A stretch of DNA of 64,000 nucleotides from Magnolia sinica (GCF_029962835.1 NC_080585.1:56097443-56161442); one strand, 5' to 3'. Counted from the stretch's first letter, positions 48,000 through 57,922 are shown. The notes: generated by a model not told the origin, from the letters alone. Translations and numbers: made by a program.

Positions 48000-48410
48000 G
48001 GGTCGTTGTACGGGCATAGAAAGCTCGGACAATGCCCACATTTGTGTGATACTCGCCTTCAAATAGCGGACCCCACCTTACCTCTTCCAGGCGCTCGAGC
48101 AAGAGGTATTCCCTAAATAGCCTTGCATCCACATGAGCTTCAAAAAGGACTCTATGACCCTCATAAACTCCATGCGACAACTCCACCAACAAAGTCCTTC
48201 CGATGGGAGCCTGGGGATCAAGATCTCGTTTAGTCTGAAACTCCCGAGTGACGCTCGTACTCGTGGCGGCACCTCTCGGTCTCCTCGAATGAGCAGGGCG
48301 ACTAGGCCCAGCTTCTTCCACAGGAGCTCTTTTCTTTCCCATGAGAGAAAGAATAGTGAAAAGAGAAAAAATAGTCATCACAAGCTCAAAAAGAGCCATT
48401 GAAATGGAAG
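48000..48410 (-). pseudogene. Env-like / 'putative plant transposon protein' ORF, inverted N-terminal piece (fossil)
   Basis: The minus strand encodes a Ser/Arg-rich start ('MGKKRAPVEEAGPSRPAHSR') and 'LSHGVYEGHRVLFEAHVDAR'. The latter part is an inverted copy of 48500-48705. This ORF type occurs after pol in several plant LTR elements and is often called env-like; its function is unknown. Confidence 0.65.
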
Positions 48411-48503
48411 CAAAAGTAGGAATAAGATGGGTTATGAGCTCACAAGATCGTTGAAGCACACAATGGCATTTGTGTATTCCAGGCTCTCGTCGAAAGAACT
48501 CTA

Positions 48504-49540
48504 TTGGCGGAGCTGTCACATGGAGTTTATGAGGGCCATAGAGTCCTTTTTGAAGCTCAAGTGGATGCAAGGCTATTTGGGGAATACCTCTTGCTCGAGC
48601 ACCTGGAAGAGGCCAGGTGGGGTCCACTATTTGAGGGCGAGTACCGCGTAAATGTGGGCACTGTCCGAGCTTTCTATGCCCACATTCGAGAGCCTACGCT
48701 GGAGCTCTTGCAGTTCAAGATCCCTTGTGGAAGAGATCGGGAAGCCACAATCGACGTTGGTTTAGTATCTCGGTTTATGAATGTGCCTCTTGGCGAGGTA
48801 CATGCAAGTGAGAAGAATCTGAGGAGTGTACGTGAAAGATATCGCCGCACACAGACCCTTTGTGGCCAACTAGTTCAATGGCAACCCAACAATAGCCTTC
48901 TAGTGACTAATATGACTAGCCACTTCCATCTACTTCACCACATCTTCACGTTCAACGTCTACCCTAGGTGGAGCAACCGCAGCGAGTGCACGCGCCTGAT
49001 GGTAGATTTCCTGTATCAAGTGGGGCAAGGAGAGAAGCTGTGTGTGCTTATGTATGTTCTTCGACAGATAGTTCTCACCGCACGCTCTAACAGGAGGTCG
49101 GATTCTCTCCCATTCGGCCGACTCATATGCAAGATTGCACATCAGTTTGGCTACAGCCTTGGGGCGGAAAAGCCGGTGCCGATCCATTACGTCAATGAAG
49201 TGACTCTCAATCAGATGAGAATCGGGCCACAAAAATGACAAACCTGACTTGATGAGAGTGAGGATGAGACAGAGAGCGAAGAGGAAGAAAGTGAGGAAGA
49301 AGAGGGAGCTGAAATAGAAGAAGAGCAGAGCGAGGAAGAAGAGGAGACCCAAGATATGGATGAGAGCTCTCCTCCTACGGCACTGGAGCTTGGCACTGTT
49401 CGAGCTCGCTTAGCTTGACTTAAAGAAGGTCAGACTGTCCTACGACAGGATATAATAGATCTTCGGGGCCTCGTGAAACACAAGTTTAAGAAAGTGACTC
49501 GTCCATCCTGTGCTGCTAGACTCGGATGCCAAGACATCTA
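48504..49540 (+). pseudogene. Env-like / 'putative plant transposon protein' ORF, main piece (fossil)
   Basis: An open stretch of ~240 residues includes 'FKIPCGRDREATIDVGLVSR', 'FNVYPRWSNRSECTRLMVDF' and 'LPFGRLICKIAHQFGYSL', followed by a very acidic Glu/Ser region (49250-49370) and a short helical segment ('VLRQDIIDLRGLVKHKFKKV'). The same order (domain, acidic stretch, coiled coil) appears in the Sirevirus-like element at 61160-62313. The ORF is rearranged at its start. Confidence 0.65.
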
Positions 49541-49689
49541 AGCCGTCGCCCCGAAGCTTGTTTTGTTGCTGTGTTTGAATGTTTGCGTCTGTAGGCATCT
49601 TCTGTCATGATTCATGTAACACTGTATTCCATATGCTGTGACAAATTTTGGTAAATAAAATGCATGCAGTCTCTTTTGCTATGAAGTTG

Positions 49690-50140
49690 TGTGGAATGTT
49701 TAAAGGATTGTGTATTGCTATGCTACATCTTACGTAAGTTACACCCTATTTCGTATAGGGAATGCCACCTAAGGTCACGCGGAGCACGGCACGCCTCACA
49801 CTTATTGATTCGATGGACTAGGCACCTCCCCAGGGTGAAGGTCGTACGGACCCTGGTTTGGACCCGGTTCGTGAGACTATGCATGAGCCTCAGTCGGCCC
49901 CACCTACGGATAGGTTGGAGCAGTTGATGATGATGATGCACCATCAGCTCTTGGCCACTATTGCAGGGGCCCTAGCTCAGGGTGGAAGTGCGGCTCCACC
50001 TTCACCATCTGTACGCCCTGTTAGGACTATAGGGCCTTCCGCTCAAGATGAGGGTGTGCCTTCACCTGCACCTGCTATATACCCTATGGGGAACTTGGGT
50101 ATGAGTGGCCTCCTCGAGCGATTCCAGTGCTTAGCATAGG
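49690..50140 (+). pseudogene. Gypsy gag N-terminal piece (fossil)
   Basis: Encodes 'MPPKVTRSTARL' near 49759 and 'PPTDRLEQLMMMMHHQLLAT', matching the gag start at 43850-44211 in the opposite orientation. It is followed directly by a gag piece in the reverse direction. Confidence 0.8.
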
Positions 50141-50545
50141 AGGGTATGTTAGTACAACACATCTTCGAACGAATATCAGGTCGTAGGCATTCAGAAAAAT
50201 GCCGCATCCGCATCTGCGTGTCAGCAAGTACTGTAGGGATGTACCTGCCTAACTCCGTAAACCGGTGCTTGTACTCTGTCACTGACATGCCTCCCTGTCT
50301 GAGGCGTAAGAACTCATTCTCCTTCTCGTGCTGGTACGTCTGGGGATAATACTTCTCATGTAAGCGGAACTCAAAAGCTGCCGACGCCCATACATAGTCA
50401 ACTGCAACGGTCCGTAGGACACTATCCCACCACAAGCTGGCCTCCTTTTCAAACATAAAGGTGGCCAACTCGACTTGCTCCGGCTCTATACAGTGTAGCA
50501 TCCTCAGCATCTTAGAGATGTGGTCTAGCTAATATTCGGCCTCCT
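50140..50545 (-). pseudogene. Gypsy gag central piece (fossil)
   Basis: Encodes 'EASLWWDSVLRTVAVDYVWA' and 'LRLRQGGMSVTEYKHRFTEL', the gag core. It is head-to-head with the plus-strand gag piece at its left. Confidence 0.8.
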
Positions 50546-51314
50546 CAGGCAGAAATCACCACATCGCCGACCTCCTGGTTTGCTTCAGCCCATGCCCAAG
50601 CAGAATGGAAGTGAGACTTCATCTCTATGGATTTTATTTCAGTTCTACTAAAGACGAGGAAGGGTTATGATTCCATATGGGTGATCGTAGACCGGTTGAC
50701 AAAATCAGCTCATTTCCTCTCTATCAGAGTTTCGAATTCTGCAGACGAGTTGGGCAGGCTGTACATCAAGGAGATCATACGTCTGCATGGGGTTCCTTTG
50801 GAGATCGTGTCGGACTGATACACGCGATTCACATCTATCTTCTGGACTCGTATACAGGAAGTGATGGGTGTGAAGTTGAAGTTCAGTACCGCATTCCATC
50901 CACAGACTGACGGGCAGACGGAATGGGTGAATCGGATTCTGGAAGATATGTTGCGGGCCTGTGTGCTAGATTTCAGGGACAGTTAGGATGACTGTCTTCC
51001 TTATGCAGAGTTCGCTTACAACAGCAGTTTTTAGGCGAGTATTGGAATGACTCCCTATAAGGCCTTGTATGGGCTCCCGTGTAGAGCGCCATATTGCTGG
51101 GCAGAGGTTGGCGAGAAGAGCTTGATTGGCCCGGAGTTAGTTCTGGCGACTTCAGAGAGAGTCGACATTATCAGGCGCCGACTTCTGACAGCGCAGAGCA
51201 GATAGAAGAGCTACGCCGATACGAGGCGGCAACCGCTAGAGTTCGACGTCGGAGACCATATGTTCCTCAGAGTTTCCCCTATGAAGGGAGTCCTTCGGTT
51301 TGGCAAGAAAGGTT
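50546..51314 (+). pseudogene. Gypsy integrase piece, right arm of the palindrome (fossil)
   Basis: Encodes 'LLKTRKGYDSIWVIVDRLTK' and further integrase pieces. It is an inverted copy of about 47260-47990; the inner end of both arms includes a scrap reading GATTTCTGCCTGAGG that derives from an LTR. Host intron resumes at about 51315. Confidence 0.8.
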
Positions 51315-51434
51315 TGTCTTTGATTTAAGGGTCAGTCAAACGAGGTTGAAACCTCTCCCTAGAATTCCAAATTTCAAAAGTAAATAACAATAAATAATTA
51401 AATATGATAATCAATAATCCCAATATTTTGGTAC

Positions 51435-53265
51435 CTTCTCCATTTTGCTTTTCAGAACTGCATCTCTGCTCAAGGAGGATGGTTTCTTGTTCCTTGATAT
51501 GATCTTGGACCTGTTCTTCACAAGCGATCCATGCAAGGGTTTAGACTTTGCATCTTTGCTTGAATTCTTTTTTCCAGCATCTCCATTGTTCTTATTATCA
51601 TTGCTCTTACAGTTTGGCAGTATGTTATTGCCAGTGGACTCATTATGACCATTTGTTTCAGCACTGAAGTGGCCCTTATCTGCATCGCTGAATGAAATAT
51701 CCATTGTATAATCAATTTCGGGAGTCCAAGATGCCCTAACAGGTTCCAGCCTTGAATCCCACTCGAGCACCATGTACAAATCATCAGGCTCATAGGTGCC
51801 AGACATTCCAAGTTTGTTGTTTGAATGCTCAGAGGTGTCATTTTGCATGTTGAGTAGCTTGTTCAAGGCCCGAAACCATGCTCATATCTGTTCTCCACTG
51901 AGAATCACATTGCTCATCTAATGTTCTAGTTGGGACCACAAAAGAGTCATCGATCAGAAGATCTTTTTTGCTTTTCTCAGTGTGGAAACAATCCTCTGAT
52001 ATTCGTGAACTTTGATACCCGTTGAACAAAGAGTGTTCTGTGGTCGTCTCTGTATCTGCCATTTTTTCTGTTGGAGTGATAATAAACCAGTCTCCGCCTC
52101 CTTGAGTCTTTAGTAATCAGAGAAAGTATTTTGGGGATTACCACCAGATTCCATTCTCTGTGAAAACAGTAACTCCTCATCATTACAGTTACTTTTCTTA
52201 ATATTTCTATAGTAATTTTCATTGCATTCAAAATTTTCCAAGTGACTGGCATTGTCAAGATTTGCATCCCTCTCAGTTACAATGAATGAATCTGATTCAA
52301 CAGTCCCCTTCTTCGATTCAGCAACAAATACACAGCTATTGTCCGATATCTTTCCTAACTGTGGGCTTCGTATCACACAATATTCATCCTGAACATCTAC
52401 CAGGTGCTGTTTACTTCTGTCAGTAGTGCCTCCACTGTCCTGGTCCATCTTGTTAGAACTTGACTCTTCATCTCTCAGTAGAAGGTTCTGGAAAGCATGC
52501 CAATTTTCATCTCTTTTCTCCTCTCCACATGCTTTTGCAACTAGGTCACAAGCATCATTTGAGTTATTTGACTCGCCAGGGTGCTTGCGGCTACCTCTTT
52601 TCTTAGGCTACCTCTTTTCTTATAATTACGTTCAGTTGATTTATGATGTTTCCCCAATGAGTCAACAGCATCTTCTACCTTCTGTTTAAGGGAATCAGCA
52701 TCAAATAGATCACCATCAGCTGAATATTCGTTAGATATGCCATCCTTCACTCTAGAAGTAGTGTAATTAATATTGCGGATAGCCACCATTTTTGAGGACT
52801 TTTTCCCAAGCTTTTTCTATCGTGGCTGCCTTGTTGATGAAGGCTTCCTGTCAGATGGAAAATCTTGGTCCAGATATGCATCTTCTTCATTCCCTGAACT
52901 GGAATCACCATGGTCAGAGTAACCATCTTCAGGTCCTGAAGTTAAATCAGAAGTTTCGGTTCCTTTTCCATTCATGGACATATCACTTTTTCTGGATGAC
53001 TTGTTACGATTTGGACAATGATTGGGGTCCTTGGCAGGTGACTGCATATTTCCATAATGCACGGAATAATATGGAGGAACGACTTGCATAGTGGGGAAAG
53101 GATATGCTTGATATGGAGGCATTTGTTGAACAACGGAGCCTTGAAAATTATACATGCATTGAGGTGGTTGGTTCGGCCACGACATTGGCACTTGAGTTTT
53201 CCCATGAGAAATATCACTATCTCCTGTCATTGATGGTGTCTGACTCAACATCGGCAAATTATTAT
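51435..53265 (-). CDS. CIP7: CIP7-like large exon with disrupted frame
   Basis: The 1831-bp exon begins 'NNLPMLSQTPSMTGDSDISH' and ends 'SRDAVLKSKMEK' before a GTACCA donor. It includes a Pro/Tyr-rich segment, an acidic Ser-rich segment, 'SKMVAIRNINYTT', 'WHAFQNLLLRDEE' and 'EPDDLYMVLEWDS'. Reading is interrupted by TAG at 52817-52819, the tandem 17-mer at 52589-52622 (+17), a shift near 52100 (-1 or +2) and an extra A in the run 51841-51844 (+1). Allowing for +17, -1 and +1 gives a length compatible with flanking phases, which supports this list. Confidence 0.8.
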
Positions 53266-53380
53266 CTGCAAAATGAAATTTTTATCACATAAGCAAGGAG
53301 TGAGCCAGAAGTGCAGTTGTACCATAAGTCAATGATTTATCCATATTAGTTCAAAAAGCTAAGGTCATTGTTGACACTAC

Positions 53381-53658
53381 CTCGATCAATGTTCGAACTT
53401 GCATGGTTCACAGTCAAATTAGTCACTGAAGCATCTGAAGAGCCATTTGGCTCAAGTTGCGCATTAGAGATGTCATTCACGTGAAATTTTGGCAAGCAAC
53501 CCTGAGTAAGGCTATTTTCACTCATAAGAATGATTCCAGGTGTTCTCGTGTAAGGTAACTCTGGTTGAAGGCATGCCTCCATGGCTGCTAATTCATCCAT
53601 CCAGAGTCCATCTTCGTGCCTTTTCTTGCATAGTTCCTTGAAATTTGTGCATGCTTCC
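53381..53658 (-). CDS. CIP7: CIP7-like exon (EACTNFKELCKKR...)
   Basis: Encodes 'EACTNFKELCKKRHEDGLWM', 'DELAAMEACLQPELPYTRTP' and a variable tail, ending 'SSNIDR' plus one base before a GTAGTG donor. The frame is open throughout. Confidence 0.85.
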
Positions 53659-54409
53659 CTACATGATATCAGAATGGATAACTAAAAATTCCAAATCCCA
53701 AGAAAGCTCAATACCATGAATTACCATTTGCATAACTATAAACAGAACGGGGAGTCAGATTATATGGTATCTTTTATGCTTACTTGAATGTTTTCCTTAT
53801 CCTTCAAAAATATTGAAAGAAAAAAAAAAAGTAAGAATTATGTTCTGATTCAGTTTCATTCGGCTATCTTACTATTTAACATTTGACTCGATTTGATTCA
53901 ATTTTTAGAACATGGATTTATAGGATTTCTCAATCTATCAGTAAAAAAAATAAAAAAATAAAAAAAAATACTGAACCAAGATACTGCCTTGAATTGTCTT
54001 AATTCAAATTAGATGTAAGAACTGTAGGACTATTTAACTGCATACCCAGAATGCATATTTGAATACAACTCACGGAGCTTCTTATGATAAACATATTCTA
54101 AAACTGACAAAGTTTGCTAGTTAAGAGAATTTAAAGGTCAAAACAGGTAAGATAACTATTATACATGTTATTTTAACTGAGCACTATGTGATGGAAATTT
54201 GCTCAAACATGATATTCTAGACATGCGGAAAATTATCTTTCACTTGGATCTTGGATCACAAAACCGGCTAGGCTTCTACATTCTCTTACCCATGTTCATC
54301 TAGCAGTATCATGTGTAGAGTCATGCATAGGGCTTCAAAGACGTTGCCCTTCAGAATTTATTCACATTCTAATTGAACATCCCATTATCTGTTTCATAGG
54401 AGAAGATCC
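53659..54409. other. CIP7-like intron, unassigned part
   Basis: AT-rich, with A-runs near 53821 and 53943-53970. No feature supported. Confidence 0.5.
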
Positions 54410-55180
54410 AGCCCCGGTTCTGCATATCGGTATCAGGGAGCATATCGGCCTAGCCAAAAAATGATACGATACTAGCATCATGTATCGGCATCAGCCTGTA
54501 TCAGTCGAAATTTCTTCCTTCTTTTTTCCAAGCCAAAGAATTAAGGAAAATATTAGAAAGGGGAGAGGGGTGATGAGATATTCAAGAATATATATCTTTT
54601 GTTTTCCTTTTTAACTTTTTTGTATTTTGAACGTTTATTATAATGGTATCAAACCATTCTTTGATATGGGTGTTGTGTGTTGGCTTGACCTATTAAAAGT
54701 CAACCAAGTGGGCCCTAAGTCAATGCAATTAAATATTATAATTAAGGCCCAATATATGAAAATACAACAAAAAGAAGATGAAAGCATGGGTGGTGGGGGA
54801 GAGTGACAGTTTACCCTTTTTTCTATTTTTCCTATAATGGTTGATTCTGCTTTGCTTCATCAAATCCCACTCAAATCTTTTGTTTTGATCTCGAAATAGG
54901 CCTAGATCTAATCTAAAATATCTTTTGAAGCTTCAGACATTGCTGAAGAGAAAAGAGGAGGAAAATAAAAGAAAATTAGAGGGGTGGGGGATATCAAATT
55001 CGGGCCCTTATGGGTGTAGCAGGCCTGACTTGCCGCCAATAAACTCCATATTGACCAATAAGACCCAATATAGGCTGATGCAGCCCAAAATTTTGGGGTG
55101 GGCCAATTTGGCCCTGTATTGCGTATCATATCCAGATGATATGGATACAATACATATTGGCTGATATGATACCTATAATC
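54410..55180. mobile_element. Small element with 'TATCGG'-rich ends (fold-back-like)
   Basis: Left part (54415-54515) has repeated 'gtatcgg', 'catatcgg' and 'gatacgatac'; right part (55040-55175) has 'caatataggctgatg', 'gcgtatcatatcc' and 'gatatggatac', partly complementary to the left. The middle is AT-rich and noncoding. Size and plan resemble the CATATG element at 24725-25450, but the motif differs. Confidence 0.4.
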
Positions 55181-55543
55181 AAATTGATGGATGAAACAGT
55201 AAAATGACATGCATGTGACACACATCAAAGTTAATCATTATGTCAAATAATAAGAAGCAAAAAAATTGATTTTTTTTTTCCAGTTCCCTTAGATGGATTA
55301 CTGGATTTTAATTAGGAATTGTTCAAATGAAATTGACATGAACAAAGAAATGACAAGATGAAAGTCAATCACATGCCCTGAATCTAGTTTCCCCCTGGCT
55401 CCTTCAGTTATAAATGAATGGGAGTTGGCTACCAACACATATAACATGACTAACAAGAAAGTTCATTAAGTAAAGGCAATCTCACTGAGCATCATTTTCA
55501 AAAGTAAAATTTGCAACTCAATATTGGACAGAGTCGTTCATAC
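55181..55543. other. CIP7-like intron remainder
   Basis: Noncoding; no structure seen. Confidence 0.4.
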
Positions 55544-55689
55544 CTAAAGCGAGATGCGCCAAAAGCATCAGCAAAAGATATAAGATCATCTAAATTATCC
55601 TCTTCAAATCTTGCTACAGAAGCTCGAGCATATGTCATGGCTTGCTCTTTCCAAAGAACAGCTTTCCGAGTTTCCAAAATTCGTTGAAG
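55544..55689 (-). CDS. CIP7: CIP7-like exon (conserved ETRKAVL...FGASR block)
   Basis: Encodes '[20 protein letters not shown]' through '[15 protein letters not shown]', the most conserved stretch of the family, with TTTCAG acceptor and GTATGA donor. It ends in phase 2, completing Arg with the first base of the next exon. Confidence 0.85.
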
Positions 55690-55823
55690 CTGAAACTTGG
55701 TAATGGGTAACCCCATCAAAGGGGTAACCAGACAAAAGATTAAGACACGTTTTAACATGACTAACAGTCTGCACTTGGCAAGAAAATGCAGTCATGCAAC
55801 TAATTACAAGAAAGATGACTTAC

Positions 55824-55870
55824 TTGGAGTTCTCTCCTTGTGCAACATCATCCCCATTAGATTCACCTTT
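55824..55870 (-). CDS. CIP7: CIP7-like exon (KGESNGDD...)
   Basis: Encodes 'KGESNGDDVAQGENSK' after an AGCAG acceptor. The donor reads CCAAGTAAGT; the expected form CCAAGGTAAGT would keep phase 0 with the next exon, so one G seems missing. Length 47 nt fits that explanation. Confidence 0.6.
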
Positions 55871-56020
55871 CTGCTAGTGACCATTCATTACCAGAAAATA
55901 ACTCAATTATCAGAGAACTTAGAAATATTTAAGAATTAAATCACCAAATTTTGTAAGCCTTAAGAGGATAGTAGGATACCAACTTCTCAAAAAGAAAAAG
56001 AAATAAAGATTTGCATATAC

Positions 56021-56074
56021 ATTGGAGAGAACGATTGACTTTTTGTTATTTCCATCAATAGATGTTGTGTTGCC
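56021..56074 (-). CDS. CIP7: CIP7-like exon (GNTTSIDG...)
   Basis: Encodes 18 residues 'GNTTSIDGNNKKSIVLSN' between a TTAACAG acceptor and a GTATATG donor. The Ser/Asn-rich linker matches the variable region before the conserved 'ETRKAVL' block in relatives. It is the most upstream exon I can identify. Confidence 0.6.
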
Positions 56075-56479
56075 TGTTAAAAAACCTCTGAAATTACTAT
56101 ATATTGACAAATTCAAGGACAATAGTCCTTTACAGCCTAATTTAAAAGCTCGAGAGAACTCAATTCACTCAGATTTAATTAAGAAAAATTTTATCTAGCT
56201 AGATTTAACCAAGACTCGAAAAAGGAAGAAAAAAAAAATTTAGTCACAATTCAGTTGAGACTTGTTCAAGATTCAGTCCACTTAACTAGTGAAAACTCAT
56301 AAAGCTTGAAAAAAGAAAACTCGATGAAACTCGACAAAACTTGAATCTGCTCACAATGTCCCTAAATACTTATTTATTTTAAATATAAAATATCACCAAC
56401 TGATAATGAGGAGTTACTTACCAAGAAGTTTCCCAAAATGACCACTTTCGATACCTCGGGTCAATAATCCATGAGTGGA
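56075..56479. other. Upstream of the last recognisable CIP7-like exon
   Basis: Short 'ctcgagagaactcaattcac'-type words with many 'aaactcga' and 'agattcag' repeats (56150-56350). No further CIP7 exon. Sequence 56418-56480 matches 26141-26215. Confidence 0.4.
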
Positions 56480-56715
56480 GAGATTGAGAAGGATGTTGCC
56501 CATAGAATTCAAGCTGGGTGGAAGAAATGGAGATGTTACTTTGGAGTTCTATGTGATCATTGTGTACCACTCTAACTGAAAGAGATGTTTTATAGGATGG
56601 ATATAAGACCAGCCAGCTTTATGGGACAGAATGTTTGGCAGTTATGGAACAACAATTTCATAGGATGATTGTAGCTGAAATGAGGATGTTGAGATGGATG
56701 AGTGGTGATGGGGAC
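56480..56715 (+). mobile_element. RTE-like LINE fragment (reverse transcriptase end)
   Basis: The plus strand encodes '[15 protein letters not shown]', 'FYRMDIRPA' and 'EMRMLRWMSG', the C-terminal part of the RTE reverse transcriptase ORF. The first two lie in one frame with a stop between them, and the last in another frame, so the fragment is degenerate. Both ends are truncated. Confidence 0.7.
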
Positions 56716-56979
56716 ATCACGCACACAAGCACTCCCCCCTACTCATATACACGAAAGGAGGAGGAGGGCCTCACCATCGATCTGAATCAATGACGACATC
56801 CAGAGAGGGTCTCCTAGTTACAAGACTGCATTTTGGTTCGTTGGAGTGGACCCGATAGTCATGTGAATCCCACCATGGGTTCTCATGATTGTTGCTCACT
56901 ATTCTAATTAATCTAGTACTTTGGATTTTTCTTATTATTGTTATTAAGAATATCATAGACGGTTTAGATTGCTTTGATT

Positions 56980-57905
56980 AGTTGTTAATTTTTATTACTT
57001 CGTTTCTAAATAATAGGTTGCGACATAGCGTGAGTTTTGGGGTATAGGGTTTTATTATAAATAGGCACCCTTATAGTCTTTTTTCCTCAATGGAAGATTG
57101 AATAAAATTTCTGCATTTTTCCTGCTCCATTCTGGGTTGTGAAAGCTTAATTGGGTGTGAAGTCTTCCCTTCTTCGAAGCGCTGACTACCGTGGTGCGAA
57201 GCCACACCCATCTCGATTCACCCCCACCTTCTTTTATCCATGTTTCTCTTATCCTACAATCATCTACGCTTCAAATTCATCCTCTATTGCACCCGTTTTT
57301 CCCTCTACAATAGATTTCTAGAATCTGGCCCTGCATGAGGGCCAAAATTTTTGCAGAGCACCACGCACAAACTATGCATCGAATCGAGCTGAAATTTGGA
57401 GGTTTTGAAACCCACCCCTGACCGATTAGGGCCAAGGTGGCCTTTTTCTGAATAGCGGGCCCCACACACGTGCAGCCAGGTTCACACGCGTCTAGGTCAT
57501 TGCTGCTGTCCACATGTGCGGTACTTTTCTGGTTCATTTCTCTCCTCTTTCACTCCTCTTTCACCTAAAATCCCTAAACCTAACCCTAAATTCCTCAAAT
57601 CCTTAATTTTATGCCCTTTCTTCAACATTAGGGTTCCCCGAATTGAAATTTCTGAATCCCTTGGATTGGGGGAATTATTTCTGTGCATGTGTGGATGAAT
57701 TTACCCTCCTTTAATTCTTATTTAGTCTATAATTTTGATTGATCCGGCCCTAGCATGTGTAGGCCTGGATCCACATAAGATTCCCCTTGATTGAATGTTT
57801 GAATTTTTGCATGGGATGTGGAATTTTGTATAATTGTTTATGAACTAGTGTGATCTAAAGCCTGAAAATCTCGCACATCATATTTGAATTTCATATCCTG
57901 CATCA
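56980..57905 (+). repeat. 5' LTR of Ty3/gypsy element B
   Basis: Ends just before a primer-binding site (TGGCATCAGAGC at 57911-57922). It contains a TATA box (TATAAATAGG at 57056-57065) followed by 'tcaatggaagattgaataaa', a familiar leader of plant gypsy LTRs. The left boundary is approximate: a TGTTAATTTTTATTAC start lies near 56981. Telomere-like 'ccctaaacctaaccctaaa' at 57571-57590 is inside it. Confidence 0.65.
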
Positions 57906-57910
57906 AAATT

Positions 57911-57922
57911 TGGCATCAGAGC
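57911..57922 (+). other. Primer-binding site of element B
   Basis: TGGCATCAGAGC, one base different from the usual TGGTATCAGAGC complementary to initiator methionine tRNA. Confidence 0.75.

Larger units (their letters stand above)
41688..51314. mobile_element. Scrambled and partly palindromic chromovirus block in the CIP7-like intron
   Basis: Pieces of Tekay/Del-like gypsy elements lie in both orientations: pol on minus (41688-43350), gag on minus (43351-44250), LTR piece on plus (44282-44557), LTR on minus (44560-46812), pol with chromodomain on minus (46813-47990), env-like ORF inverted pair (48000-49540), gag on plus (49690-50140), gag on minus (50140-50545), pol on plus (50546-51314). 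Both outer edges cut through pol, with no terminal LTRs or target duplication. It is a fossil made of at least two element copies joined by internal rearrangements. Confidence 0.85.
39664..56074 (-). pseudogene. CIP7: COP1-interacting protein 7 (CIP7)-like gene, 5'-truncated and decayed copy
   Basis: Six exon blocks on the minus strand match plant CIP7-like proteins: '[20 protein letters not shown]', '[16 protein letters not shown]', 'ACTNFKELCKKRHEDGLWMD', 'WHAFQNLLLRDEE', 'YEPDDLYMVLEWDSRLEPV' and 'NRRKKEELLIQRQQRIAQRS'. CIP7 is a nuclear protein that binds the light-signalling ubiquitin ligase COP1 and promotes light-responsive gene expression. The N-terminal exons (family start 'MDPRTRLDYALFQLTPTR') are not found up to 64000; retroelements occupy that space. 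Defects: a short exon with a one-base-deficient donor, an in-frame TAG (52817-52819), a 17-bp tandem duplication (52589-52622), one-base shifts near 52100, 51841 and 40557, and a 9.6-kb repeat block in the last intron. I judge it a pseudogene; A-run indels could partly be assembly errors. Confidence 0.8.

Noticed and set aside
49211-49396. Ser-rich minus-strand reading frame
   Set aside because: Antisense shadow of the Glu-rich end of the env-like ORF.
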